Shown here: piece by piece, positions 23,752 to 31,023 of the stretch
Layout of the letters: the number at the start of each line of letters is the position of its first letter
Position numbering within the stretch: position 1 is the stretch's first letter
From: Caballeronia pedi
GTDB taxonomy: Bacteria > Pseudomonadota > Gammaproteobacteria > Burkholderiales > Burkholderiaceae
Reading direction: 5' to 3'
Assembly (NCBI RefSeq): GCF_001544915.2
Contig: NZ_FCOE02000054.1
Location: forward strand, 1-45,894
Length of the DNA stretch: 45,894 nt
Made by a program: the position numbers and the translations under genes
The notes under the pieces: model-generated
Seen by the model: the letters and a program-made list of their open reading frames with translations, nothing else
What the model was told of the DNA's origin: nothing
Databases searched by the model: none

Positions 23752-24492
23752 ATGAGACTACAGAAAAAGGTAACGCTGATTACGGGCGCGGGGCAGGGCA
23801 TTGGCGCAGCTACCGCTCGCAAGTTCGCGCAGGAAGGTGCGACGGTCGTCGTGTGCGATGTCAACGAGCAAGCGCTCAAGAAAGTGACGGAGGCTTGCCA
23901 GAAGGCGGGTGCAGAAACGGCGGCATACTGCATCGACATGACTGACCGGCTCGCCGTCGACGAGGTGGTCGCAAGCGTGATCAAACGCTTCGGCCGCGTC
24001 GACGTGCTCGTGAACAACGCGGGCATCACGCGCGACGCCCGTCTCCAGAAGATGACCCTCGACCAGTTCGACGCGGTCATCGACGTCAACCTGCGCGCTG
24101 TCTTCCATGCAAGCCAGGCCGTCGCAGAAGGGATGATCGTGCGAGGCTCGGGCGTCATTCTGAATGCGAGTTCGGTCGTCGGCATCTATGGGAATTTCGG
24201 CCAGACCAACTACGCCGCGTCCAAGTTCGGTGTGATCGGTTTCACGAAGACTTGGAGCCGGGAGCTCGGGCCGAAGGGCATTCGCGTCAATGCTGTCGCG
24301 CCCGGGTTTATCGACACGTCGATCCTGTCGACGATCCCCGAAGACGTTCTGCACAGGATGCGCGAACAGGTGCCGCTGGGCCGCCTCGGTGCGCCGGAAG
24401 AGGTTGCGAACGTCTACGCGTTTCTCGCCAGCGACGAGGCGAGCTACATCAATGGCGCTGTAATCGAAGTGTCCGGCGGCATGACGCTCTGA
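23752..24492 (+). CDS. Short-chain dehydrogenase/reductase, FabG-like
   Basis: This 246-residue classical SDR has the cofactor motif TGAGQGIG (about 11-18), NNAG (around 88), Ser in NASSVVG, the catalytic YAASK (about 153-157) and the PGFIDT segment. It closely resembles 3-oxoacyl reductases (FabG/PhaB type). The Asp in VVVCDVNE after the second strand favours NAD over NADP. The start has only a weak upstream signal, but the N-terminus MRLQKKVTLITGAG matches the family. It is in the BKACE operon, 7 bases ahead of a second SDR gene. It could make the beta-keto acid that BKACE cleaves by oxidising a 3-hydroxy acid (inferred). Confidence 0.9.
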   Translation: MRLQKKVTLITGAGQGIGAATARKFAQEGATVVVCDVNEQALKKVTEACQKAGAETAAYCIDMTDRLAVDEVVASVIKRFGRVDVLVNNAGITRDARLQKMTLDQFDAVIDVNLRAVFHASQAVAEGMIVRGSGVILNASSVVGIYGNFGQTNYAASKFGVIGFTKTWSRELGPKGIRVNAVAPGFIDTSILSTIPEDVLHRMREQVPLGRLGAPEEVANVYAFLASDEASYINGAVIEVSGGMTL

Positions 24493-24499
24493 AATCCAC

Positions 24500-25291
24500 A
24501 TGAATACTTTTGAACTGTTGAAGCCGCGGCCTGGCTTGCGGGTATTGATCACCGGCGCGGCTGCGGGCATCGGCGCCGCGATGGCTCAGGCGTTCGTCGA
24601 GGCCGACGCGAAGGTCATGATCTGCGACGTCGATGCCGCAGCCGTCGAAGCCTTTACGTCGACGAATACGTCGTTGCGTGGCTGCGTCGCGGACGTGAGC
24701 GACGCGGACCAGGTCGATCAGGTCGTCGCGGCAACCGGGCGCGCGCTGGGCGGACTCGATCTGTTGATCAACAACGCCGGGATCGCCGGTCCGACAGGGG
24801 CTATCGAAGATATCGACGCGCAGCAGTGGGAGCGCACGGTCACGACCAATCTGAACGGACAGTTCAACTTCCTGCGCAAGGCGGTGCCGCTCATGAAGGA
24901 GACTTCGCGGAGTGCGAGCATCATCACGATGTCTTCGGTTGCGGGAAGGCTCGGCTACGCGTTTCGCACGCCCTACGCGGCGACGAAATGGGCGCTGGTC
25001 GGGCTCACCAAATCGCTCGCGATCGAGTTGGGGCCCAGCGACATTCGAGTCAACGCCATTCTGCCGGGCATCGTGCAAGGGGAACGGATGGATCGCGTGA
25101 TCGCCGCGCGGGCGGAATCGCTGGGCGTGACGGTAGACGCGATGCGCGACGACTACCTGAGGAAGATCTCGTTGCGTCGCATGGTGACGGTGCAGGACAT
25201 CTCCGCCACGGCGCTTTTTCTTGCTTCCCCCGCTGCTCGCAACATCACCGGACAGTCGATCAGCGTCGACGGGAACGTAGAGTATCTCTGA
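24500..25291 (+). CDS. Short-chain dehydrogenase/reductase
   Basis: This 263-residue classical SDR has TGAAAGIG (about 18-25), Asp in ICDVDAAA (NAD preference), NNAGIAGPTG (90s), Ser in MSSVAG and the catalytic YAATK (about 158-162). The segment between GIVQGERMDRVI and the C-terminal DGNVEYL includes an extra stretch compared with FabG. It is distinct from its neighbour, so this is not a simple recent duplication. Two SDRs in one operon suggest two successive oxidations or two stereoisomers of the same substrate (inferred). It is the last gene before the inverted repeat at 25345-25368. Confidence 0.9.
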   Translation: MNTFELLKPRPGLRVLITGAAAGIGAAMAQAFVEADAKVMICDVDAAAVEAFTSTNTSLRGCVADVSDADQVDQVVAATGRALGGLDLLINNAGIAGPTGAIEDIDAQQWERTVTTNLNGQFNFLRKAVPLMKETSRSASIITMSSVAGRLGYAFRTPYAATKWALVGLTKSLAIELGPSDIRVNAILPGIVQGERMDRVIAARAESLGVTVDAMRDDYLRKISLRRMVTVQDISATALFLASPAARNITGQSISVDGNVEYL

Positions 25292-25344
25292 GCGACTCGC
25301 CGTGTGCCGATCGAAGTGGCGGCGTGGACAGATTCGACGCGCCT

Positions 25345-25368
25345 CGTTATATTTGGGAGGATATAACG
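25345..25368 (+). promoter_or_regulatory. AT-rich 8-base inverted repeat with GGGAGG loop before the M24 gene
   Basis: CGTTATAT and ATATAACG form perfect 8-base arms around TTGGGAGG, ending 10 bases before the M24 start. The arms are far richer in A and T than the surroundings. As DNA it could be a repressor operator; as RNA it is a hairpin whose loop looks like a ribosome binding site. The site actually used by the M24 gene is probably the GGAG just after the repeat. Confidence 0.5.
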
Positions 25369-25378
25369 TGGAGCGGCA

Positions 25379-26035
25379 ATGGAAACGGCACAAGAACGCG
25401 TCGGAGAGAAGTTCACACTGGAATCGATGAAGTTCGCGCGAGACCGGACCTGGGACGTGGTCAACGAGCTCGGCGCAATCATCGCGCCGGGCATGCTCGA
25501 ATCGGAGGCGACGGCTGCGTGCAAGCGCATCATGACCTCGCTCGGCATGGAGCGCATCTGGCATCCGTCGCTGGTGCGCTTCGGCGCGAACACGCTCAAG
25601 ACCTTCAAGGAACGCTCCGAGGGCGATCCGCGGCTGGGCGACGACGACATTTTCTTCATCGACCTCGGCATCGTCTGGCACGGGCACGAAGGCGATGCGG
25701 GCGCTACTTTCGTCGTCGGCGACGATGCGGAAATGAAGGCATGCGCGGCCGCCGCGAAACAGATTTTCGACGATGTCGAAGCGCGCTGGCGTGCGACCGG
25801 TTCGAGCGGCAAGGCACTCTACGAGTATGCGGAAGAACGCGCGCACGAACTCGGCTGGCGGCTCAATCTGGACATCAAGGGCCATCGCGTGAGCGATTTT
25901 CCGCATGCCATCTATAAGGCCGGCAAGCTCGGCGATTTCGACGCGTGCCCTGACGTCGGTCTGTGGATTCTGGAAATTCAGATCGCACATCCGACGCGGC
26001 CCTTCGGCGCGTTCTACGAAGATCTGCTCGCGTGA
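25379..26035 (+). CDS. M24-family metallopeptidase-like (pita-bread fold) protein
   Basis: This 218-residue protein has the pita-bread fold of methionine aminopeptidase, proline dipeptidase and creatinase. The five metal ligands can be placed: Asp in FFIDLG and Asp eleven residues later in EGDAGATF, His in IKGHRVSD, Glu in ILEIQI and Glu in FYEDLL near the C-terminus. It lacks the N-terminal domain of creatinase and prolidase, so it is a short single-domain form. It is 87 bases after the second SDR gene and 22 before the LysR gene on the same strand. A C-N bond hydrolase (amide, dipeptide or creatine-like) acting on the operon's substrate is plausible but unproven. Confidence 0.8.
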   Translation: METAQERVGEKFTLESMKFARDRTWDVVNELGAIIAPGMLESEATAACKRIMTSLGMERIWHPSLVRFGANTLKTFKERSEGDPRLGDDDIFFIDLGIVWHGHEGDAGATFVVGDDAEMKACAAAAKQIFDDVEARWRATGSSGKALYEYAEERAHELGWRLNLDIKGHRVSDFPHAIYKAGKLGDFDACPDVGLWILEIQIAHPTRPFGAFYEDLLA

Positions 26036-26057
26036 GCGGCCGTAAAGACGCGTCCAC

Positions 26058-26990
26058 ATGTTCATCCGCCAACTGAAATATCTCGTCACGCTCGCGACCG
26101 AGCAGCATTTCGCGAAAGCGGCCGAGTTGTGCAACGTGTCGCAGCCGGCCTTGTCCTCGGCAATCCGCAGCCTCGAAACGGAACTGGGCCTCGTGATCGT
26201 CAAACGGGGGCGGCGCTTCCTTGGCTTCACGGAGGAGGGCGAGCGCGTGCTCGGCTGGGCGCGCCAGACGCTCGCCGCGCTCGAACACATGCGCCAGGAT
26301 GCGTCGGCGTCGCAGGTGCGCCTGAGCGGGACGCTGCGCTTCGGCGTGATCCCGACCACCATGCCGATCATCGGCCTGTTGCTCGGCGCGTGCCGCGCCC
26401 AGCACGCGGAGATCCATTACACCGTGCGCTCGCTGAGTTCCGACGTCATTCTCCGTCAACTCGACGACTACGAGATCGACATCGGCTTCACGTACCTCGA
26501 CAAACGCGTGCAGGCCGGCTTCGCGGTTCTGCCGCTGTATCTCGAACGCTATTTTCTGCTGTCACCGGCGGGGGCGCACTCGCGTGCTCGCCCGCGCGCG
26601 GCGCGCTGGTCGGAGCTGGGCAACCTGCCGTTCTGTCTGCTCGGCACGGCCATGCAGAATCGCCAGGTGATCAGCGCGGCGTTCAGGCGCGCGAGCGTGC
26701 AGCCGACCGTCGTGCTGGAAACCGATTCGCTGCTCGCCCTGCATTCGAACGTGCAGCACGCGGGGCTGCACAGCATCCTTCCGCATAGTCTTCTCAGTGT
26801 GATCGACGGCAAGGAACGCGGCGTGCGCGCGATTCCCCTCGAACCCGAACTCACACGCGAGATCGGGCTCATTACGCGCAGCGCGCCGGCCATGCCGCCG
26901 CTCGTCGCGGCGATGTGGAGCGCGGTCGGCGAACTCGATCTCCAGCAGCGCTTCGATACGCTGTTGCCGCGCGCGCAACGCGGCGCTTGA
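26058..26990 (+). CDS. LysR-family transcriptional regulator, upstream of formate dehydrogenase
   Basis: This 310-residue LysR-type regulator has its HTH at 1-60 (FIRQLKYLVTLATEQHF, QPALSSAIRSLETELG) and an effector domain from about 90. Its type resembles LysR proteins encoded beside formate dehydrogenases in beta-proteobacteria. It lies between the M24 gene (22-base gap) and the formate dehydrogenase gene (133-base gap), all on the same strand. A palindrome containing a centred T-N11-A overlaps its stop codon, suitably placed for control of the formate dehydrogenase gene. Control of the BKACE operon is an alternative. Confidence 0.9.
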   Translation: MFIRQLKYLVTLATEQHFAKAAELCNVSQPALSSAIRSLETELGLVIVKRGRRFLGFTEEGERVLGWARQTLAALEHMRQDASASQVRLSGTLRFGVIPTTMPIIGLLLGACRAQHAEIHYTVRSLSSDVILRQLDDYEIDIGFTYLDKRVQAGFAVLPLYLERYFLLSPAGAHSRARPRAARWSELGNLPFCLLGTAMQNRQVISAAFRRASVQPTVVLETDSLLALHSNVQHAGLHSILPHSLLSVIDGKERGVRAIPLEPELTREIGLITRSAPAMPPLVAAMWSAVGELDLQQRFDTLLPRAQRGA

Positions 26991-27006
26991 TAAGCCGCGC
27001 TTATCA
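26988..27006. promoter_or_regulatory. Palindrome TGATAAGC-CGC-GCTTATCA (LysR box candidate or hairpin)
   Basis: Perfect 8-base arms around CGC, starting on the LysR stop codon. Its inner 15 bases read ATAAGC-CGC-GCTTAT and contain a centred T-N11-A, as LysR operators do. The site lies 118 bases before the formate dehydrogenase start. It could also fold in RNA as a terminator stem, but no T-run follows. Confidence 0.5.
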
Positions 27007-27123
27007 GCGCATACGTCCAAACGATTGGACGCGACCATACCCGTTCGCCGAGACTTGGCTCCATCGACCCGGCGCATCATGGCTCGCCGGGTCGATCTTT
27101 CAAATCAAACGGAGCGAGACGAT

Positions 27124-28326
27124 ATGGCCAAGGTCCTTTGCGTGCTTTACGACGATCCCGTCAACGGCATGCCGAAAAAATACGCCCGCGACGGCGTGCC
27201 CGAAATCACGAGCTATCCCGGCGGCCAGACCGCGCCGACGCCCGATGCAATCGACTTCACGCCGGGCGAGTTGCTCGGCAGCGTATCGGGCGAACTGGGC
27301 TTGCGGCGCTTTCTCGAATCGCAAGGGCATACGCTGGTCGTCACGTCCGACAAGGACGGACCGGATTCCGTGTTCGAGCGCGAACTGCATGATGCGGAAG
27401 TCGTGATTTCGCAGCCGTTCTGGCCGGCGTACCTGACGGCCGAGCGCATCGCGAAGGCGCCGAAGCTCAAGCTCGCGCTCACAGCCGGAATCGGCTCGGA
27501 TCACGTCGATCTGCAGGCCGCGATCGAGCGCGGCGTCACGGTCGCCGAGGTGACGTACTGCAACAGTATCAGCGTGGCCGAACACGTCGTCATGATGATC
27601 CTCTCGCAAGTGCGCAACTATCTGCCCTCGCACGAGTGGGTGAAGAAGGGCGGCTGGAACATCGCCGATTGCGTCGAACGTGCCTACGACCTCGAAGGCA
27701 TGCACGTGGGCACGGTGGCGGCCGGGCGTATCGGTATTGCCGTGTTGCGCCGTCTGAAACCGTTCGACGTCAAGCTGCATTACACGGACCGCCATCGTCT
27801 GTCCGCTGAGATCGAGCGCGAGCTCAACCTGACGTGGCACGACAGCGTCGAATCGATGGTGAAGGTCTGCGACATCGTGACGATCAACTGTCCGCTTCAC
27901 CCCGAGACCGAGCATCTGTTCAACGAGAAGATGATCTCGAAGATGAAGCGTGGCGCGTACATCGTCAACACTGCGCGCGGCAAGATCTGCGATCGGGATG
28001 CCATCGTGCACGCGCTCGAAACCGGGCAGCTCGCAGGCTACGCAGGCGATGTCTGGTTCCCGCAGCCCGCGCCGCGTGATCATCCGTGGCGCACGATGCC
28101 GCACCAGGGCATGACGCCGCACACGTCCGGCACGACGCTGTCCGCGCAGACGCGCTATGCGGCCGGCACGCGTGAGATTCTGGAATGCTGGTTCGGCGAG
28201 CGTCCGATTCGCGACGAGTACCTGATCGTCGATGGCGGCAAGCTCGCCGGTACCGGTGCGCATTCCTATTCCGCCGGCAACGCGACCAAAGGCTCGGAAG
28301 AAGCAAGCCGATTCAAGGTTGCCTGA
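27124..28326 (+). CDS. fdh: NAD-dependent formate dehydrogenase (D-2-hydroxyacid dehydrogenase family)
   Basis: This 400-residue, metal-free formate dehydrogenase oxidises formate to CO2 with NAD in the cytoplasm. It matches the Pseudomonas sp. 101 type enzyme almost throughout and has the same length. Landmarks are YDDPVNGMPKKYARD, QPFWPAYLT, the catalytic Asn in YCNSISVAEHVV, the Rossmann motif AAGRIGIAVLRRL, the catalytic Arg in VNTARGKICDRDA and His in MTPHTSGTTLS. Asp in HYTDRHR at the adenine-ribose position predicts NAD use; the NADP-using Burkholderia stabilis enzyme is reported to have Gln there. The start matches the mature N-terminus (AKVLCVLYDDP) and has GGAG upstream. A LysR gene precedes it and an HPP membrane protein gene follows. 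Confidence 0.96.
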   Translation: MAKVLCVLYDDPVNGMPKKYARDGVPEITSYPGGQTAPTPDAIDFTPGELLGSVSGELGLRRFLESQGHTLVVTSDKDGPDSVFERELHDAEVVISQPFWPAYLTAERIAKAPKLKLALTAGIGSDHVDLQAAIERGVTVAEVTYCNSISVAEHVVMMILSQVRNYLPSHEWVKKGGWNIADCVERAYDLEGMHVGTVAAGRIGIAVLRRLKPFDVKLHYTDRHRLSAEIERELNLTWHDSVESMVKVCDIVTINCPLHPETEHLFNEKMISKMKRGAYIVNTARGKICDRDAIVHALETGQLAGYAGDVWFPQPAPRDHPWRTMPHQGMTPHTSGTTLSAQTRYAAGTREILECWFGERPIRDEYLIVDGGKLAGTGAHSYSAGNATKGSEEASRFKVA

Positions 28327-28336
28327 TTGGGCATGG

Positions 28337-28353
28337 CCATCGCGCCGCGATGG
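28337..28353. repeat. Inverted repeat CCATCGCG-C-CGCGATGG after the formate dehydrogenase gene
   Basis: Perfect 8-base arms lie 10 bases past the formate dehydrogenase stop. As RNA the stem could be CCATCG/CGATGG with a 5-base loop. No T-run follows, so it may only attenuate or stabilise the 3' end. The HPP gene starts 49 bases later. Confidence 0.35.
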
Positions 28354-28401
28354 GTGAGACCTCACGCATCGCGGCGTATCAACCAAACTCGTCACGACGA
28401 A

Positions 28402-28884
28402 ATGGAAAATGTATCCGGCGGAGGGATGCGAGCAACGGCTCGCATCATGGCAGGACCTGCGTTGCTCGGTTTTCTTGGGGGCACAGTGGCGATCGGCGTC
28501 CTCGGCATGCTCGCGAAGACCACGGGCTTGCCGCTTCTGATCGCGCCTTTCGGCGCGTCGTGCGTGCTGCTTTTCGCGGTGCCCGAGAGCGCGTTTGCCC
28601 AGCCGAGGAATCTCGTGTTCGGGCATTTGATTGCATCTGCGATTGGCGTAGGCGTCTGCGCGCTCGCAGGCGTCGGCTTATGGCAGATGGCGATCGCCGT
28701 CGGACTCGCTATCGCGGCGATGCAACTGACGCGCACGGTGCACCCGCCGGCGGGCGCGGACCCGCTGGTCATCATGCTGGCGGGCGGGGCGTCGGTGAAG
28801 TTTCTGCTGCTGCCCGTGCTCGCCGGGGTGCTTTGCCTGTTGCTGATCTCGCGGCTGTTCAACTCTGGCTTTCGCGGTCGCTAG
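28402..28884 (+). CDS. HPP-family integral membrane protein
   Basis: This 160-residue membrane protein of the HPP family has four or five hydrophobic helices. The family signature TVHPPAGADPL is near residues 113-123, and PLLIAPFGASCVLLFA precedes it. HPP proteins have been reported as nitrite carriers in chloroplasts and cyanobacteria; most bacterial members are unstudied. The ATG chosen lacks a clear Shine-Dalgarno; ATGs at 28426 and 28448 are alternatives that keep all helices. It follows the formate dehydrogenase gene on the same strand by 75 bases. Since formate and nitrite share carriers in the unrelated FNT family, a formate-transport role is a reasonable guess, but only a guess. Confidence 0.82.
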   Translation: MENVSGGGMRATARIMAGPALLGFLGGTVAIGVLGMLAKTTGLPLLIAPFGASCVLLFAVPESAFAQPRNLVFGHLIASAIGVGVCALAGVGLWQMAIAVGLAIAAMQLTRTVHPPAGADPLVIMLAGGASVKFLLLPVLAGVLCLLLISRLFNSGFRGR

Positions 28885-28899
28885 TGACCGCCGGCGCGC

Positions 28900-29907
28900 C
28901 TACACAGGACGGCCCTCGACCGGATAGTTGGGGTCCGTGTAGCCGGGCGTCGATGCATGACCGGCGGGTACCAGACTGTCCACGAACCGTTCGTCATCCA
29001 AACCGAGCTGGAAGGTCAGCGCATCCATATAGCTGTCCCATTGCGCTTCCGTGCGAGGCCCGGCGATGGCAGCGCTCACCAGCTTGTTCCGAAGCACCCA
29101 CGCGATCGCGAACGCTATCGAAGTGGTGCCGCGTTCGGCGGCGTGCGCCGCGACCTTCTGTGCGATGGCGAGCGATTCAGGACGCCACTCGGTCTGCTGG
29201 ATGCGTTTGTCGCCGCGCGCGACGCGCGAGTCGACTGGCGGTGCGTCGCCGGGCGCGTATTTGCCGGTCAGTACGCCTCGCGCGAGCGGGCTGTAGGGCA
29301 CGACGCCAATGCCGTAGTGTCCGGCCGCGGGCATCAGTTCCAGCTCGGCGGTGCGGTCGACCATGTTGTAGACCGGCTCGATCGCGACGGGGCGATCGAT
29401 ACCCATCTGATCCGCAAGGCGGACGATCTCCGCGATGCGCCAGGCGCGGAAGTTGGACAGGCCGAAGTAACGCACCTTGCCCTGTCGAATGAGGTCGCCG
29501 ATGGCGCGAACGCCTTCCTCCAGCGGCGCGTCGTTGAGCGCCCGATGGAAATAGAGCACATCGATGTAGTCGGTGCTGAGGCGTTTCAGGCTGGCGTCGA
29601 CCGTCCGGCAGATCCATTTGCGTGACTGGCCTTGCTCGTTTGGGCGAGCGTTGGCCGAAGCCGGATACCCGAACTTGGTCGCCACGATCCAGTCGTCGCG
29701 CCGCTGAGCGATCGCGCGCCCGACGATTTCTTCGGATCGACCGGCGTGGTACACGTCGGCGGTGTCGAGAAAGTTGACGCCTTGATCGAACGCCTTGTCG
29801 ATGATCCGGCGCGAGGTTGCTTCATCCGTTTCGCCGCCGAACATCATCGTGCCCAGACAGAGGGGCGAAACCTTCAGGGCACTGCGCCCCAGATATCGAT
29901 AGTCCAT
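28900..29907 (-). CDS. Aldo/keto reductase
   Basis: This 335-residue NADPH-dependent aldo/keto reductase has a TIM barrel. The start DYRYLGRSALKVSPLCLGTMMFGG is typical of the YajO/Tas-like group. Catalytic tetrad residues can be placed: Asp and Tyr in FLDTADVYHAG, Lys in VATKFG and His in LYFHRALND. SNFRAWRI and YSPLARGVLTGKY follow as usual. The ATG giving MDYRYLG is preferred; one three codons upstream is possible. It is 87 bases downstream of the LysR gene on the same strand, with a LysR-type box at 29984-29998 in front, and is probably a target of that regulator. Physiological carbonyl substrate unknown. Confidence 0.92.
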   Translation of the reverse strand: MDYRYLGRSALKVSPLCLGTMMFGGETDEATSRRIIDKAFDQGVNFLDTADVYHAGRSEEIVGRAIAQRRDDWIVATKFGYPASANARPNEQGQSRKWICRTVDASLKRLSTDYIDVLYFHRALNDAPLEEGVRAIGDLIRQGKVRYFGLSNFRAWRIAEIVRLADQMGIDRPVAIEPVYNMVDRTAELELMPAAGHYGIGVVPYSPLARGVLTGKYAPGDAPPVDSRVARGDKRIQQTEWRPESLAIAQKVAAHAAERGTTSIAFAIAWVLRNKLVSAAIAGPRTEAQWDSYMDALTFQLGLDDERFVDSLVPAGHASTPGYTDPNYPVEGRPV

Positions 29908-29983
29908 TCCAGTCATCTCCATGCAGGCTGCAATGATAGGGTGGACGTATCCAGCGATAAAGTACGTAAAACGGCAAACCCTC

Positions 29984-29998
29984 ATGAGATGGATTCAT
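29984..29998. promoter_or_regulatory. LysR-type box upstream of the aldo/keto reductase: ATGAG-N5-TTCAT
   Basis: A near-palindrome with centred T-N11-A, 77 bases ahead of the reductase start and overlapping the LysR stop codon. It shares ATGA at one end and ATTCAT at the other with the box at 30921-30935 on the far side of the LysR gene, which supports both as sites for the same protein. Confidence 0.5.
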
Positions 29999-30918
29999 GA
30001 ATTCCGCGATCGGTGCTTCGGCTCGCCCTTGCGATAGCGGATCGCGTCGATCACGACGGTCATCGCGCGTGAGAACTCGCGTCGGGTCGCGTAGCACGCG
30101 TGCAGGCCCGGGAAAGTGGGACACCAGTCATCCAGTACTTTGACGAGGCGACCCGCTTGGACGTGCGGCTGGACAAGATCCGCGGGAACGTAGGCCAGGC
30201 CGTACCCCGACAACGCCGCAGCCAGCATCTGGTACGTCCCATTGAAAGCGAGCTGGCCATCGACGCGAACCTGCACCTCGCGATTGCCTTTCTTCAACTC
30301 CCACGAGTAGAAGCCACCTAGAGTCGGCAAGCGGAGATTGATGCAGTTGTGTGCGGTGAGGTCCTGAGGCTTCTTGGGTAACGCGCGCGTCTTCAGGTAT
30401 TCCGGCGCTCCGACAATCGCCATGCGCATTTCGGGGGCGAGGCGAACGGCGATCATGTCCTTCGCGACCTGATCGCCGTGTCGAACCCCGATGTCGTAGC
30501 GGTCTGCCACGATATCCGAGAGGCCATAGTCGGTGATGATTTCCACCTTGAGGTCCGGATAGTCACGCAGGACCGGCGACAGCCTGGGCCACAGAATCGT
30601 CTCGGTCGCGTAGTCGGTTGCGGTAATGCGGATCGTGCCTGCAGGTGTGTCGCGGAACTCTGATACGGCGGCCAGTTCGGCATCGATCTCCTCAAAGCGG
30701 GGAGCGACCGTCTGAATGAGACGCTCGCCAGCTTCCGTCGGCGCCACGCTGCGCGTCGTGCGGGTGAGCAGCCGCATGCCAAGCCGGGACTCGAGCGCCC
30801 GGATGGTATGACTCAGGGCGGATTGCGATACGCCGAGCTGCGCGGCGGCGCGCGTGAAGCTGCGCTCGCGCGCGACGGCAATCAGTGCGAGGAGGTCGTT
30901 GTAGCTTTCGCGACGCAT
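29995..30918 (-). CDS. LysR-family transcriptional regulator
   Basis: This 307-residue LysR-type regulator has its HTH at 5-62 (NDLLALIAVARERSFTRAA, SQSALSHTIRALESRLG) and the effector domain starting at about residue 92, of the CrgA/YafC-like subgroup often found next to oxidoreductase genes. It is divergent from the CMD lipoprotein gene across 105 bases and directly upstream of the aldo/keto reductase. Two similar palindromic boxes flank it, one just before its start and one at its stop. This predicts self-control plus control of both neighbours. Confidence 0.92.
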   Translation of the reverse strand: MRRESYNDLLALIAVARERSFTRAAAQLGVSQSALSHTIRALESRLGMRLLTRTTRSVAPTEAGERLIQTVAPRFEEIDAELAAVSEFRDTPAGTIRITATDYATETILWPRLSPVLRDYPDLKVEIITDYGLSDIVADRYDIGVRHGDQVAKDMIAVRLAPEMRMAIVGAPEYLKTRALPKKPQDLTAHNCINLRLPTLGGFYSWELKKGNREVQVRVDGQLAFNGTYQMLAAALSGYGLAYVPADLVQPHVQAGRLVKVLDDWCPTFPGLHACYATRREFSRAMTVVIDAIRYRKGEPKHRSRNS

Positions 30919-30920
30919 TG

Positions 30921-30935
30921 ATGAACTCGATTCAT
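30921..30935. promoter_or_regulatory. LysR box ATGAA-CTCGA-TTCAT in divergent promoter
   Basis: Perfect 5-base arms with centred T-N11-A, two bases upstream of the LysR start and 88 bases before the divergent CMD lipoprotein start. This is the standard site for self-repression with activation of the opposite gene. Confidence 0.65.
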
Positions 30936-31023
30936 AGGTGTTTGCCGATTCTAGCGCCTAGTCGCGGGCATCGGGGCGCGTTAGATTTCAGATTTGCGGA
31001 CTAAGCGACCGGAGGACATGCCG

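Noticed and set aside
22116..26371. Long antisense open frames over the MFS, SDR, M24 and LysR genes
   Set aside because: Low-complexity His/Arg/Asp-rich translations with no recognisable domain; the forward genes carry all the family signatures.
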